32,827 bases of DNA, taken from NCBI GenBank assembly GCA_001873365.1, contig MNYZ01000065.1:1-32827 (forward strand), read 5' to 3'. This DNA is from Oscillatoriales cyanobacterium CG2_30_40_61 (lineage in GTDB: Bacteria > Cyanobacteriota > Cyanobacteriia > Cyanobacteriales > Microcoleaceae). Made by a program: the position numbers and the translations under genes. Positions 16,064 through 23,642 of the stretch are shown one piece after another; position 1 is the stretch's first letter, and each line of letters starts with the position of its first letter. Under the pieces are notes generated by a model that saw only the letters and a program-made list of their open reading frames with translations, had not been told where the DNA came from and ran no database searches.

Positions 16064-16465
16064 ATGCCAAAACGAAAGAGGACATTTCCCTGTGGCCATA
16101 AAGGATATGGGAAAATCTGTCATCGTTGTAATCAACAAGAGGTGACACAAGATTCCCACAGTCAGGCTATGGAGGACAAACGAACCAAAAAACTAGAATG
16201 GGAAGCCTCCTTTACTCAGGATATCATTGATCTCAGAGGCTTACCCGATTATGTTGTGATTAAGGCCAGGACTATTTTAGCGGGCTTAAATGACCAAAAA
16301 AATTATCGAGACTTTGGAGGAAAGCGACTGCGCCATAATCGTTTTATTATCAGTATTCCCGTAACCCGAAATTATCGAATGCTTTGTCAAGATAGCGGTA
16401 ATTTCTTAGTCCCTCAAAAAGTCCTTTCCCATGAAGATTATAACGTTTGTAAACCAGGAGATTAA
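16064..16465 (+). CDS. Small protein: N-terminal zinc-knuckle-like motif joined to a RelE/HigB-like domain
   Basis: 133 residues. After a basic start (PKRKR), Cys10-x-His12-x6-Cys19-x2-Cys22 could bind one zinc. A charged linker (~23-45) follows. Residues ~46-128 look like the RelE/ParE/HigB toxin fold: helices with DLRGLPDYVVIKARTIL, then the beta-strand run GGKRLRHNRFIISIPVTRNY, RMLCQDSG and a final VLSHEDYN, the place where RelE-fold proteins commonly end with a strand and an aromatic. No antitoxin ORF is adjacent: the next gene is a cysteine desulfurase 82 nt downstream. It might be a solitary RNA-binding or RNase protein, or a domesticated toxin. The family call is by pattern recognition; zinc binding and RNase activity are inferences. 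Confidence 0.65.
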   Translation: MPKRKRTFPCGHKGYGKICHRCNQQEVTQDSHSQAMEDKRTKKLEWEASFTQDIIDLRGLPDYVVIKARTILAGLNDQKNYRDFGGKRLRHNRFIISIPVTRNYRMLCQDSGNFLVPQKVLSHEDYNVCKPGD

Positions 16466-16546
16466 TTAACTTAAACACCTTCAATTTTAACGATTTTTAA
16501 TTGTGCTTGCGGAAAATAAAACTCAACTTTTGATTGATAAAAATCT

Positions 16547-17719
16547 ATGCAAATTTACCTCGATCATAGCGCTACCACTCCGCCATCAGATGAAGTTATC
16601 GCCCTCATGCAAACGGTGATGACTCAAAATTGGGGAAATCCTTCGAGTATTCATGAGTGGGGTAACAGAGCAGCTATGATTTTAGAACGCTCCCGAATAC
16701 AGGTAGCCCACCTGATTAACGCCCCACCGGAATCAATTATTTTTACCTCCGGGGGCACCGAAGCCGATAATCTAGCCATTATGGGGGTCGCCCGTCAATA
16801 TTCCCAACCCCAACATCTGATTATTTCTGCGGTGGAACATTCGGCCATTACTGAACCCGCCAAACTCTTGGAACAATGGGGATGGCAAATTACCCGCTTA
16901 CCCGTCGATAGTTATGGACGCATTCACCCCCTGGACTTACAGGCGGCCATTCAAGCGAATACGGTTTTAGTCTCGATTATTTATGGCCAAAGCGAAGTGG
17001 GAACCCTGCAACCCATTGAAACCCTAAGCAAAATCGCCCATGCTCACGGGGCTTTATTTCATACCGATGCGGTACAGGTAGCGGGACGTTTACCCCTGGA
17101 TATGCAGCAGTTACCCGTTGATTTATTATCCCTGTCCAGTCATAAATTATATGGCCCCCAAGGAGCCGGGGCGTTATATGTGCGGGATGGGGTACAGTTA
17201 ACTCCTGTGTTGGCTGGAGGAGGACAGGAATTGCAATTGCGTTCTGGGACACAGGCCGTTCCCACCCTGGCCGGATTTGGGTTGGCTTGCCAATTAGCGG
17301 CCCAGGATATGGTGACAGAAACCTCTCGGTTAATTAGGTTACGCGATCGCCTATTTGACTTATTGGCGGATGTGCCGTATTTATTACCCACGGGCGATCG
17401 TTTAAATCGTTTACCCCATCACGTTAGTTTCTGTGTTACCAAAAAACACATCAACCCCGCCTCCTTGACGGGAAAAACCCTCGTCCGTCAACTAAATTTA
17501 GCCGGAATTGGGATTAGTGCAGGTTCGGCCTGTAGTAGTGGTAAACTCAGTCCCAGTCCGATTTTATTGGCGATGGGATCCGACGAAATCACCGCCCTAG
17601 GGGGAATTCGTTTTACCCTGGGACGGGATACCACCGAAGCCGATATTGATTGGACAGCAATGGTGGTGAAACAAGTTCTCAAGCGTTTGATTCCCTGTGT
17701 GGCATTAGCACGATGTTAG
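16547..17719 (+). CDS. Cysteine desulfurase, NifS/IscS family
   Basis: 390 residues, a fold-type I PLP enzyme that takes sulfur from cysteine to a persulfide for Fe-S clusters and other thio-cofactors. The N-terminal IYLDHSATTPP, the PLP-stacking His98 (VEHSAITEP), Asp174 (FHTDAVQ), Schiff-base Lys200 (SSHKLYGPQGAG) and the catalytic loop Cys329 (SAGSACSSGKLSPS) are all present. The loop is the long, IscS/NifS (type I) form, not the short SufS form. At ~147-151 the usual NNE(I/V)G is GQSEVG, a variation that may be common in cyanobacterial paralogues. It is a single gene with no IscU or NifU neighbour, so it is not part of an isc or nif operon here. Confidence 0.93.
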   Translation: MQIYLDHSATTPPSDEVIALMQTVMTQNWGNPSSIHEWGNRAAMILERSRIQVAHLINAPPESIIFTSGGTEADNLAIMGVARQYSQPQHLIISAVEHSAITEPAKLLEQWGWQITRLPVDSYGRIHPLDLQAAIQANTVLVSIIYGQSEVGTLQPIETLSKIAHAHGALFHTDAVQVAGRLPLDMQQLPVDLLSLSSHKLYGPQGAGALYVRDGVQLTPVLAGGGQELQLRSGTQAVPTLAGFGLACQLAAQDMVTETSRLIRLRDRLFDLLADVPYLLPTGDRLNRLPHHVSFCVTKKHINPASLTGKTLVRQLNLAGIGISAGSACSSGKLSPSPILLAMGSDEITALGGIRFTLGRDTTEADIDWTAMVVKQVLKRLIPCVALARC

Positions 17720-17834
17720 GGGAATTCTAAATATATCTTGAGATCCCCCCTAACTCCCCAGGGCTGTTTCATTCTCAGGGAAACCAGGGTTTTGTAGGGG
17801 TAGTGCCCCCGTGCCTACCCTCTACCCTCCCTAC

Positions 17835-17866
17835 TGTTCCCTGTTCCCTGTTCCCCATTCCCTATA
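17835..17866. repeat. Heptamer tandem repeat (ttccctg)n in the leader of the DUF1995 gene
   Basis: ttccctg occurs in tandem and then degenerates to ttccccattccct, 12 nt before the chosen ATG 17878. The same heptamer precedes the PIN gene at 31892-31919. An in-frame ATG at 17803 would translate this repeat and was rejected as the start. Confidence 0.8.
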
Positions 17867-17877
17867 AATTTAAACTT

Positions 17878-18621
17878 ATGCAAGAATTACCTAACAGTTT
17901 AGCAGCAGCCATTGAACAAGCTAAACAAGCCACTCAAGCCGCTTTAAATGATGGTTATAAATTAATTCAAATCGAATTAGTTTTTCCTGAAATTGAACTC
18001 GAAGCTCAATCTATTGCCCTAGAATTTATTCCAGTTATTCAAAAACCCGATAGTCAATTAGTTGTCTTATTTCCCGATACAGGTGCTGCCGCTTTAGCCC
18101 GTCGAGACTGGGGACAAACCTCTTTTCGGGTCACGGATTTAGGAACTTCTCGTTCTCCGGTGGAAACTCGTTTACAACCCGAAGATCAGCAATTTTTGGT
18201 TGTATCTCCCTCGGCGATCGAAGTGGCGCAGGTAGAAAAATTGTCCCAATTTGCCGGAGACCGTCCAGTAATTTTACTAAATCCGAAACTAGAAGATATT
18301 GCTATTATAGGAATAGGATATGCTGCTCGTCAGTTGCGAGAACGTTTTATCAAGACCATTGAGTCTTGCTATTACCTGAAGTCCCTAGAAGGTGCGACAC
18401 TCAGACGTTGTTATCCTTCGATGTGGGAAGTTTGGTTAGAAGTCGATGGACAATATCAGTTAATCACCGAGCTACCAACAAAACCTGTCGGGGATGAACT
18501 TGATCTAATTCTAGCACAGGCGACCCTCGGAGGTGAATCGTCGGCGTCCCCAACTGTCCAACGACCGAAAAAAGGTATTTTATCTGGACTTCAGAGTTTT
18601 ATTCGCGCCTTAAGTCGATAA
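17878..18621 (+). CDS. DUF1995 family protein
   Basis: 248 residues from ATG 17878. It matches the DUF1995 family of cyanobacteria and chloroplasts: N-terminal LPNSLAAAIEQAKQATQAALNDG, then IELVFPEIE, LVVLFPDTGAAALARRDW, VVSPSAIEVAQVEKL, RPVILLNPKLED, and CYYLKSLEGATLRRCYPSMWEVW. No membrane segment or catalytic motif is visible. The plant relative LPA3 helps photosystem II assembly, so a photosynthesis-related role is possible but is inference. An earlier in-frame ATG at 17803 would add 25 residues made of repeat DNA, without similarity to the family. Confidence 0.85.
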   Translation: MQELPNSLAAAIEQAKQATQAALNDGYKLIQIELVFPEIELEAQSIALEFIPVIQKPDSQLVVLFPDTGAAALARRDWGQTSFRVTDLGTSRSPVETRLQPEDQQFLVVSPSAIEVAQVEKLSQFAGDRPVILLNPKLEDIAIIGIGYAARQLRERFIKTIESCYYLKSLEGATLRRCYPSMWEVWLEVDGQYQLITELPTKPVGDELDLILAQATLGGESSASPTVQRPKKGILSGLQSFIRALSR

Positions 18622-18668
18622 TTTCTGTTTTGAAGAACACTGTATAAATGTGTGCAATTAAATAAAAA

Positions 18669-19424
18669 ATGCTGACTCGACGCATTGTTATTGGTGACGT
18701 ACATGGGCATTACGACGGGCTAATCACCCTATTAGATCGTATTGCTCCGGGTGCAAATGATCAAGTCTATTTTTTAGGTGATTTAATCGATCGTGGGCCT
18801 AAAAGTGCCCAAGTGGTTGAATTCGTCAAAAATAGTCCCTATCAATGTTTACGGGGCAACCATGAACAACTGATGTTAAATGCGTTGCCCGATGAGGGGA
18901 AAAATCCGCAAGCGTGGCAAGCTTGGTTATATAGTGGCGGTTTAACCACTATTACCAGCTACCAAGATTTAGGAATTCTGCCCCGGGATCATGTCCACTG
19001 GATGGCTTCTTTACCGTTATATCTGGATTTGGGTGATGTTTGGCTAGTTCATGCGGGTGTAAATCCCAAAATGTCAATTAAAGAACAAAATGAGGAGGAA
19101 TTTTGTTGGATACGGCGAGAATTTCATAATATTCCTAAACCCTATTTTTCGGACAAGTTAATTATTATTGGTCATACTATTACCTTTACTTTTGATGGTA
19201 TTGAACCGGGACAGTTAGTGCAAGGTCAGGGATGGTTAGACATTGATACGGGAGTTTATCATGCTAAAAGTGGTTGGTTGACGGGACTAGATATTACAAA
19301 TAAAAAGGTGTATCAAGTCAATGTTATGCACCATAATCAAATGCGAATTTTACCATTAAATCGGGTAGTTACCCATTTAAAACCGCCTTCTTTATTAGCT
19401 CGACTAAGTTATGTTAGACCTTAA
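18669..19424 (+). CDS. PPP-type metallophosphoesterase (serine/threonine phosphatase family)
   Basis: 251 residues. The PPP signature is complete: GDVHGHYDGL (9-18), GDLIDRGPKS (37-46), RGNHEQ (62-67), then VHAGV and IIGHTIT as the later metal-binding histidines, and DIDTGVYH with KSGWLTGLDI at the end. It binds two metal ions and hydrolyses phosphate esters. Small bacterial PPP proteins like this include protein phosphatases and symmetrical diadenosine-polyphosphate hydrolases, and the sequence alone does not decide between them. It follows the DUF1995 gene at 47 nt on the same strand and meets the hydrolase gene tail-to-tail with a 1-nt gap. Confidence 0.9.
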   Translation: MLTRRIVIGDVHGHYDGLITLLDRIAPGANDQVYFLGDLIDRGPKSAQVVEFVKNSPYQCLRGNHEQLMLNALPDEGKNPQAWQAWLYSGGLTTITSYQDLGILPRDHVHWMASLPLYLDLGDVWLVHAGVNPKMSIKEQNEEEFCWIRREFHNIPKPYFSDKLIIIGHTITFTFDGIEPGQLVQGQGWLDIDTGVYHAKSGWLTGLDITNKKVYQVNVMHHNQMRILPLNRVVTHLKPPSLLARLSYVRP

Positions 19425-19425
19425 A

Positions 19426-20232
19426 TCAGTTATCAGTAGTGTAGAGACGTGCCATGGCGCGTCTGTCGCTTTCCTCAGAAACACAATAAGCCTGAATTAG
19501 TGTATATAAATCGATATCATTTTCTAACAAACAAGCATGACCACTATCGGGTAAAACCACCATTTGAGCATTAGGTAAAGCCTCGGTTAAAAATCTAGCT
19601 TCTAACACCGAAGGTAATAATCGATCCGCACCACTAGCAATTACTAAAGCCGGAATATTAACCCGACTTAGCTCAGATTCACTGGGTTGAAATAAGCGTA
19701 ATAATTCTAATCGCCAAGCTGAAGTGCTTTGAGGAACGGACTTCATCGCCATTAATAAAGCTTGACGTTCTGAGGCTTCAATCCGTCCTAGAGCCGCTAA
19801 AAATGGTAATAAACCAACAACGGAACTAGGATAAAACCAATCAGGAAGCCATTGGGTTAAATAGGAACCCCATTGTAACCAAGGTTGTTGTTTAATTGAT
19901 GATGCGGGATTAACTAAAATTAAACGACTAAACCAATGGGGAGCAAAAATTGCCACTAATAAAGCTAAACATCCCCCAAAGGATTCTCCACATAAATAAA
20001 TCTCCCGTTTGGGATTAGTTTGGCGTTCTATTTCAATTAAATCTATGGTTTTTTTAACTAAGGTTTCCCAGTCAGATTGATCAGTTTGGGGTATGGCTAA
20101 ACAACGAATTTCAAACGCATCCATTAATCGAGGAATTTGAACTGTGAATAGTTGACCAGTTCCATCCATTCCTGGGAAAAAGAGGAATAGGGGTAAATCG
20201 GGTCTGGGAGCAGTGGGTTGGAGAAAATTCAA
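19426..20232 (-). CDS. Alpha/beta hydrolase
   Basis: 268 residues. Oxyanion-region motif FFPGMDGTG (18-26), nucleophile Ser84 in GESFGG, Asp203 (GADRLLP) and His232 (DSGHACLLEN) make a full catalytic triad. The FPGMDGTG/GESFGG pair resembles the hydrolase half of plant phytyl-ester synthase-like proteins, so a lipid or ester substrate is plausible, but it is not shown. It is the last gene of the plsX-fabH-fabD series. From memory, the corresponding Anabaena cluster continues with plsC at this place. The last ~13 residues (DRRAMARLYTTDN) are coded by a palindromic intergenic-type repeat, so the original end has probably been replaced. Confidence 0.85.
   Translation of the reverse strand: MNFLQPTAPRPDLPLFLFFPGMDGTGQLFTVQIPRLMDAFEIRCLAIPQTDQSDWETLVKKTIDLIEIERQTNPKREIYLCGESFGGCLALLVAIFAPHWFSRLILVNPASSIKQQPWLQWGSYLTQWLPDWFYPSSVVGLLPFLAALGRIEASERQALLMAMKSVPQSTSAWRLELLRLFQPSESELSRVNIPALVIASGADRLLPSVLEARFLTEALPNAQMVVLPDSGHACLLENDIDLYTLIQAYCVSEESDRRAMARLYTTDN
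19441..19464. repeat. Imperfect palindrome agacgtgccatggcgcgtct, coding the hydrolase tail
   Basis: gtagagacgtgccatggcgc followed by gtct: the 20-mer agacgtgccatggcgcgtct is self-complementary apart from one base pair. A degenerate relative lies at ~9546-9570. Such agacgt palindromes are common dispersed repeats of cyanobacteria. Confidence 0.75.
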
Positions 20233-20262
20233 GGTATTTTAGGTAAGTCTGGTTAATATTCC

Positions 20263-20314
20263 CCGTTGTGGCGCAGAGAGCGCCATCTTAGATTGCGCTT
20301 GAGTGCCACAACGG
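20263..20314. repeat. Inverted repeat between fabD and the hydrolase gene
   Basis: ccgttgtggc (20263-20272) pairs perfectly with gccacaacgg (20305-20314). A second possible stem ggcgc/gcgcc (20270-20274 and 20280-20284) lies within. It begins 4 nt after the fabD stop on the minus strand and no T-run follows, so it may be a processing or partial termination structure, or a small palindromic repeat. Confidence 0.65.
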
Positions 20315-20317
20315 TTG

Positions 20318-21175
20318 TTAGATGTTTTGTAACAGAATTTCGGGACAAGTCCGCTTCATTAAGCCCGTGAGGACATTTCCAGGGCCAATTTCCACAACCT
20401 GTGTCACCCCTAATGTTGATAATTGTAAACAAATTTCTCGCCATCGCACAGAACCCGTCATTTGTTGGGTGAGGCGTTGTTTTAACAGGGTCGCATCGGT
20501 GGTCGGCGTGGGATCAACATTTGATAAGACGGGAATTTGAGCATTATTAAACGAAATTCCTTCTAAAACCTGTTGAAATTCTGTGGCACTTCGGTGCATT
20601 AATGGGGAGTGAAAAGCGCCGGAAACGTTTAATTTAACCGCCCGTTTAACTTTAATATTTGCTAATACTTGATCAACCGCTTCCGGGGTTCCAGAAATCA
20701 CCACCTGGGCGGCACTATTATCATTAGCAAGAACAATATTTGGGGTTTGTTGAATTTGTTGATCCAGTTGTTCTCGATCAAACCCAATTAACGCCGCCAT
20801 TTGTCCCCCCGCCGCCGTATTCATTAATTTAGCCCGACATTGAACTAATTTTAAACCCGTTTCAAAATCAAAAACTCCCGCCGCATACAAAGCCACATAT
20901 TCTCCTAAGCTATGACCCGCAACATAATCAGGAGATTGTCCTTGTTGTTTTAACTGATCAACTAATAGGGTTTCAACGACATATAAACTAGGTTGTGTAT
21001 ATAAAGTTTGAGATATTTTATCTTCGGGATTTTGACAAATTTCAGGAACAGACCAACCTAGTATTTTTTCTGCTAATTCTAATCGTTTTTGATGTTCGGA
21101 CTGTTCAAATAAATCCGATCCCATGCCAATTTTTTGTGAACCCTGACCCGGAAAAATCCATGCTGTTGTTGTCAT
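20318..21175 (-). CDS. fabD: Malonyl-CoA:ACP transacylase
   Basis: 285 residues, slightly shorter than E. coli FabD. It moves malonyl from CoA to acyl carrier protein for fatty-acid synthesis. Visible are the N-terminal WIFPGQGSQKIGMG (6-19), nucleophile Ser89 in GHSLGEY, Arg114 (QCRAKLM) that binds the malonyl carboxylate, and His189 in SGAFHSPLM. The C-terminus with EIGPGNVLTGLMKR is complete. It is the third gene of the minus-strand series, 150 nt after fabH with a 9-mer microsatellite and a heptamer array in the gap. Confidence 0.95.
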   Translation of the reverse strand: MTTTAWIFPGQGSQKIGMGSDLFEQSEHQKRLELAEKILGWSVPEICQNPEDKISQTLYTQPSLYVVETLLVDQLKQQGQSPDYVAGHSLGEYVALYAAGVFDFETGLKLVQCRAKLMNTAAGGQMAALIGFDREQLDQQIQQTPNIVLANDNSAAQVVISGTPEAVDQVLANIKVKRAVKLNVSGAFHSPLMHRSATEFQQVLEGISFNNAQIPVLSNVDPTPTTDATLLKQRLTQQMTGSVRWREICLQLSTLGVTQVVEIGPGNVLTGLMKRTCPEILLQNI

Positions 21176-21183
21176 TTGTATTA

Positions 21184-21220
21184 GTTAATTGTTAATTGTT
21201 AATTGTCAATTGTCAATTAT
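21184..21220. repeat. Heptamer tandem repeat (gttaatt/gtcaatt)n upstream of fabD
   Basis: Three gttaatt-type and two gtcaatt-type heptamers in a row, ending within 10 nt of the fabD start codon. STRR-type repeat. Confidence 0.8.
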
Positions 21221-21249
21221 TAATGGTCAAGTGAGGACGCTCCCCCCGC

Positions 21250-21322
21250 CTCCCGGTGCTCCCGGTGCTCCCGGTGCTCCCGGTGCCCCCCCTGCCCCCC
21301 CTGCTCCCGGTGCTCCCAGTAC
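21250..21322. repeat. GC-rich 9-mer microsatellite (cccggtgct)n between fabH and fabD
   Basis: At least three perfect cccggtgct units from 21252, then variants (ccccccctg, ctcccggtg). The array abuts the fabH stop codon (21325-21327) and is far richer in G+C than its surroundings. Confidence 0.9.
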
Positions 21323-21324
21323 CC

Positions 21325-22317
21325 CTACCTCCCCCATTCAAACAAAGCCGCCCCCCAAGTGAGTCCGGCTCCAAAACCAGAAGTCATAATCCGATCGCCT
21401 GGTTTAATTTTTCCCTCTCGCACCGCTTCATCGAGGGCTAAGGGAATGGAAGCCGCAGAAGTATTACCATATTTTGCTAAATTACTAATCACTTTTTCCG
21501 GGGGAATATTTAATCGTTCGGCGACCGCATTTAAAATACGTTGATTGGCTTGATGCAGAATTAACCAATCAATTTGATCGACGGTTAAATTTGCCCTAAA
21601 TAATGCTTTTTCAATGACTTCTGGAACCTTTTTAACCGCAAATTTATAGATTTCTTGACCATTCATAGAAATCGGGTTATAGGTTCCTTGACCAATCGTA
21701 ATTCCGGGTAATATTTCCTGTGGTTCGGGTTGATAGGATAAATTTAAAGACTGATTTTGTCTGCCATCACTTCTAATTTCAAATCCTAATAAGCGATCGC
21801 GTTCATCCGCCTGTAAAACCACCGCCCCGGCTCCATCTCCGAATAAAATACAGGTTCTACGATCCGACCAATCCACCCAACGGGAGAGAACATCCGCCCC
21901 AATTAAAACAACAGTTTGATAGACTCCCGTACGAATAAATTGGGAGGCGGTGACTAACCCAAATACAAACCCGGAACAGGCGGCGGTCATATCAAAAGCC
22001 ACCGCTTTAGTTGCACCTAATTGATATTGAATTAAACTAGCACTTCCAAACAGATCATCGGCCGTTGATGTAGCCAGGATAATCAAATCAATATCCGCCG
22101 GGTCAATGGCTGCCATGGCGATCGCATTTTCAGCCGCCACTGTTGCTAATTGAGATAACGACGTATCGGGATCAGCTAAACGTCGCTGAGTAATTCCGGT
22201 GCGAGAAGTAATCCATTCATCCGAGGTTTCGACCCGTTCACAGAGTCCATGATTATCAAGTAAAACCGAGGGTGTAGCCGATCCGCAACCCGTAATTGAA
22301 ATGCCTGTTGTTATCAT
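21325..22317 (-). CDS. fabH: Beta-ketoacyl-ACP synthase III (KAS III)
   Basis: 330 residues, normal for FabH, which condenses acetyl-CoA with malonyl-ACP to start fatty-acid synthesis. The thiolase-fold catalytic triad is intact: Cys114 (TAACSGF), His255 (LHQANQRI) and Asn285 (KYGNTSAAS). The N-terminal TSDEWITSRTGI and C-terminal GAGLTWGAALFEWGR are canonical. It follows plsX by 111 nt on the minus strand, with a long AT-rich hairpin in the gap. Confidence 0.97.
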   Translation of the reverse strand: MITTGISITGCGSATPSVLLDNHGLCERVETSDEWITSRTGITQRRLADPDTSLSQLATVAAENAIAMAAIDPADIDLIILATSTADDLFGSASLIQYQLGATKAVAFDMTAACSGFVFGLVTASQFIRTGVYQTVVLIGADVLSRWVDWSDRRTCILFGDGAGAVVLQADERDRLLGFEIRSDGRQNQSLNLSYQPEPQEILPGITIGQGTYNPISMNGQEIYKFAVKKVPEVIEKALFRANLTVDQIDWLILHQANQRILNAVAERLNIPPEKVISNLAKYGNTSAASIPLALDEAVREGKIKPGDRIMTSGFGAGLTWGAALFEWGR

Positions 22318-22362
22318 TTATTCTCTGTTCTTTGTGATGATCATAAAAGTGGTGAGCCGTGA

Positions 22363-22419
22363 CTAGGAAAAAGATAAAAACAATAAAATTTTGCGGTTTT
22401 ATTTTTTACTTTTTCCTAG
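22363..22419 (-). repeat. Long hairpin between plsX and fabH
   Basis: ctaggaaaaag (22363-22373) pairs perfectly with ctttttcctag (22409-22419); inside, A-rich and T-rich arms continue the stem imperfectly around a gcgg centre. In the sense of the operon it lies 9 nt after the plsX stop. It could be an internal terminator, an RNase site or a promoter-spacing element. Confidence 0.65.
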
Positions 22420-22428
22420 AAATATCTA

Positions 22429-23472
22429 TTAACCACTGATCGCCTTTTCATCGGGTTGAGGGTGTTTTTGATATTGGGATTGAATCCGTTCTAGGACTTG
22501 GTTATCGATCGCTTCTTTTGCCAAACGAACTGCATTGGCAATCGTTGCCGCTTTAGAAGATCCATGACTAATAATGCAAACCCCCGCCACCCCAAGGAGT
22601 AACGCGCCCCCATGTTCAACATGATCCACCCGTTGTTTAAACCGCATTAAACTAGGTTTGAGCAGACTTGTTCCAATCCGCGCCTGTAATCCATCAGTTA
22701 ACTCCTCCTTGAGCATTTGTAGAACGGCTTCTCCCACTCCTTCGGCAAATTTCAAAAGCACATTCCCCACGAAACCATCGCAGACAATCACATCAAATTT
22801 CCCCGTTAGGACATCCCGCCCTTCAGCGTTGCCAGCAAAGGCAATTTCAGGATGATTTTCTAGGAGTTGATAGGTACGAATAGCTAGATCATTACCCTTA
22901 CAGGATTCTTCACCAATATTGAGTAACCCCACTTGCGGTTCAGAAGTTCCTAGGACATAACGACTGTAAATTGATCCCATCACCGCAAACTGTTCTAAAA
23001 ATTTAGGGCGACAATCGACATTCGCACCCACATCTAAAACCAGAACCGGAGAGTTAATCTTCATGGTGGGCAAAACTGCCCCAATAGCCGGCCGATCAAT
23101 CCCCGGTAGGCGTCCTAAGCGCAACAGGGCCGAGGCCATGGCTGCACCGGAATGACCCGCCGAGACGACAGCATCGGCTTTTTTTTGCTTAACTAGATTC
23201 ATAGCCACGTTAATTGAAGCTTTGGGTTTGCGTTTTAACGCTCCCAAGGCTTCTTCGTGCATTTCGATCGTACCTTCAGCCGGAATAATTTGAGAAAGAG
23301 GGAGCTTGCTATGGTGGTGTTTGAGGGCTGCTTCAATTTGATCGGGATCGCCGACCAAAAAGACTTCCACATCCCATTTTTCCTGTGCGATTAGCGCTCC
23401 AGCAACGATTTCGGCAGGAGCATGATCTCCGCCCATAGCGTCAATTGCAATTCGTGCGCGAGTTGAACTCAT
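22429..23472 (-). CDS. plsX: Phosphate acyltransferase PlsX (acyl-ACP:phosphate acyltransferase)
   Basis: 347 residues. It makes acyl-phosphate from acyl-ACP, the acyl donor for PlsY in phospholipid synthesis. The family start RIAIDAMGGDHAPAEIVAGA, EGTIEMHEEALGALKRKPKAS, ADAVVSAGHSGAAMASALLRLGR, VLDVGANVDCRPKFLEQFA, GLLNIGEES, CDGFVGNVLLKFAEG and the C-terminal HGSSKAATIANAVR are all present and in order. It is the first gene of the minus-strand plsX-fabH-fabD-hydrolase series and is divergent from the carboxypeptidase gene, with 170 nt between them. Confidence 0.97.
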   Translation of the reverse strand: MSSTRARIAIDAMGGDHAPAEIVAGALIAQEKWDVEVFLVGDPDQIEAALKHHHSKLPLSQIIPAEGTIEMHEEALGALKRKPKASINVAMNLVKQKKADAVVSAGHSGAAMASALLRLGRLPGIDRPAIGAVLPTMKINSPVLVLDVGANVDCRPKFLEQFAVMGSIYSRYVLGTSEPQVGLLNIGEESCKGNDLAIRTYQLLENHPEIAFAGNAEGRDVLTGKFDVIVCDGFVGNVLLKFAEGVGEAVLQMLKEELTDGLQARIGTSLLKPSLMRFKQRVDHVEHGGALLLGVAGVCIISHGSSKAATIANAVRLAKEAIDNQVLERIQSQYQKHPQPDEKAISG

Positions 23473-23642
23473 TGACCAACTTTTGAGAAACCTTCAGGAT
23501 TTTACCAAAAAAACGGCTCTAAAGCCCTGTCTTTTCCTCACGGATGCGGGGGATGGCTTTTTAATTGCAGTGATAGAGTCAATCTTGATCGGGCGCTGGT
23601 ACGATCAATCTTGGTTTATTTGATAGGGTTTAGCGATTTAAA

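Noticed and set aside
17803-17877. Earlier in-frame start for the DUF1995 gene
   Set aside because: The 25 extra codons are made of the ttccctg heptamer array and give a Pro/Ser/Cys-rich peptide unlike the family; ATG 17878 begins with the conserved LPNSLAAAIEQAK.
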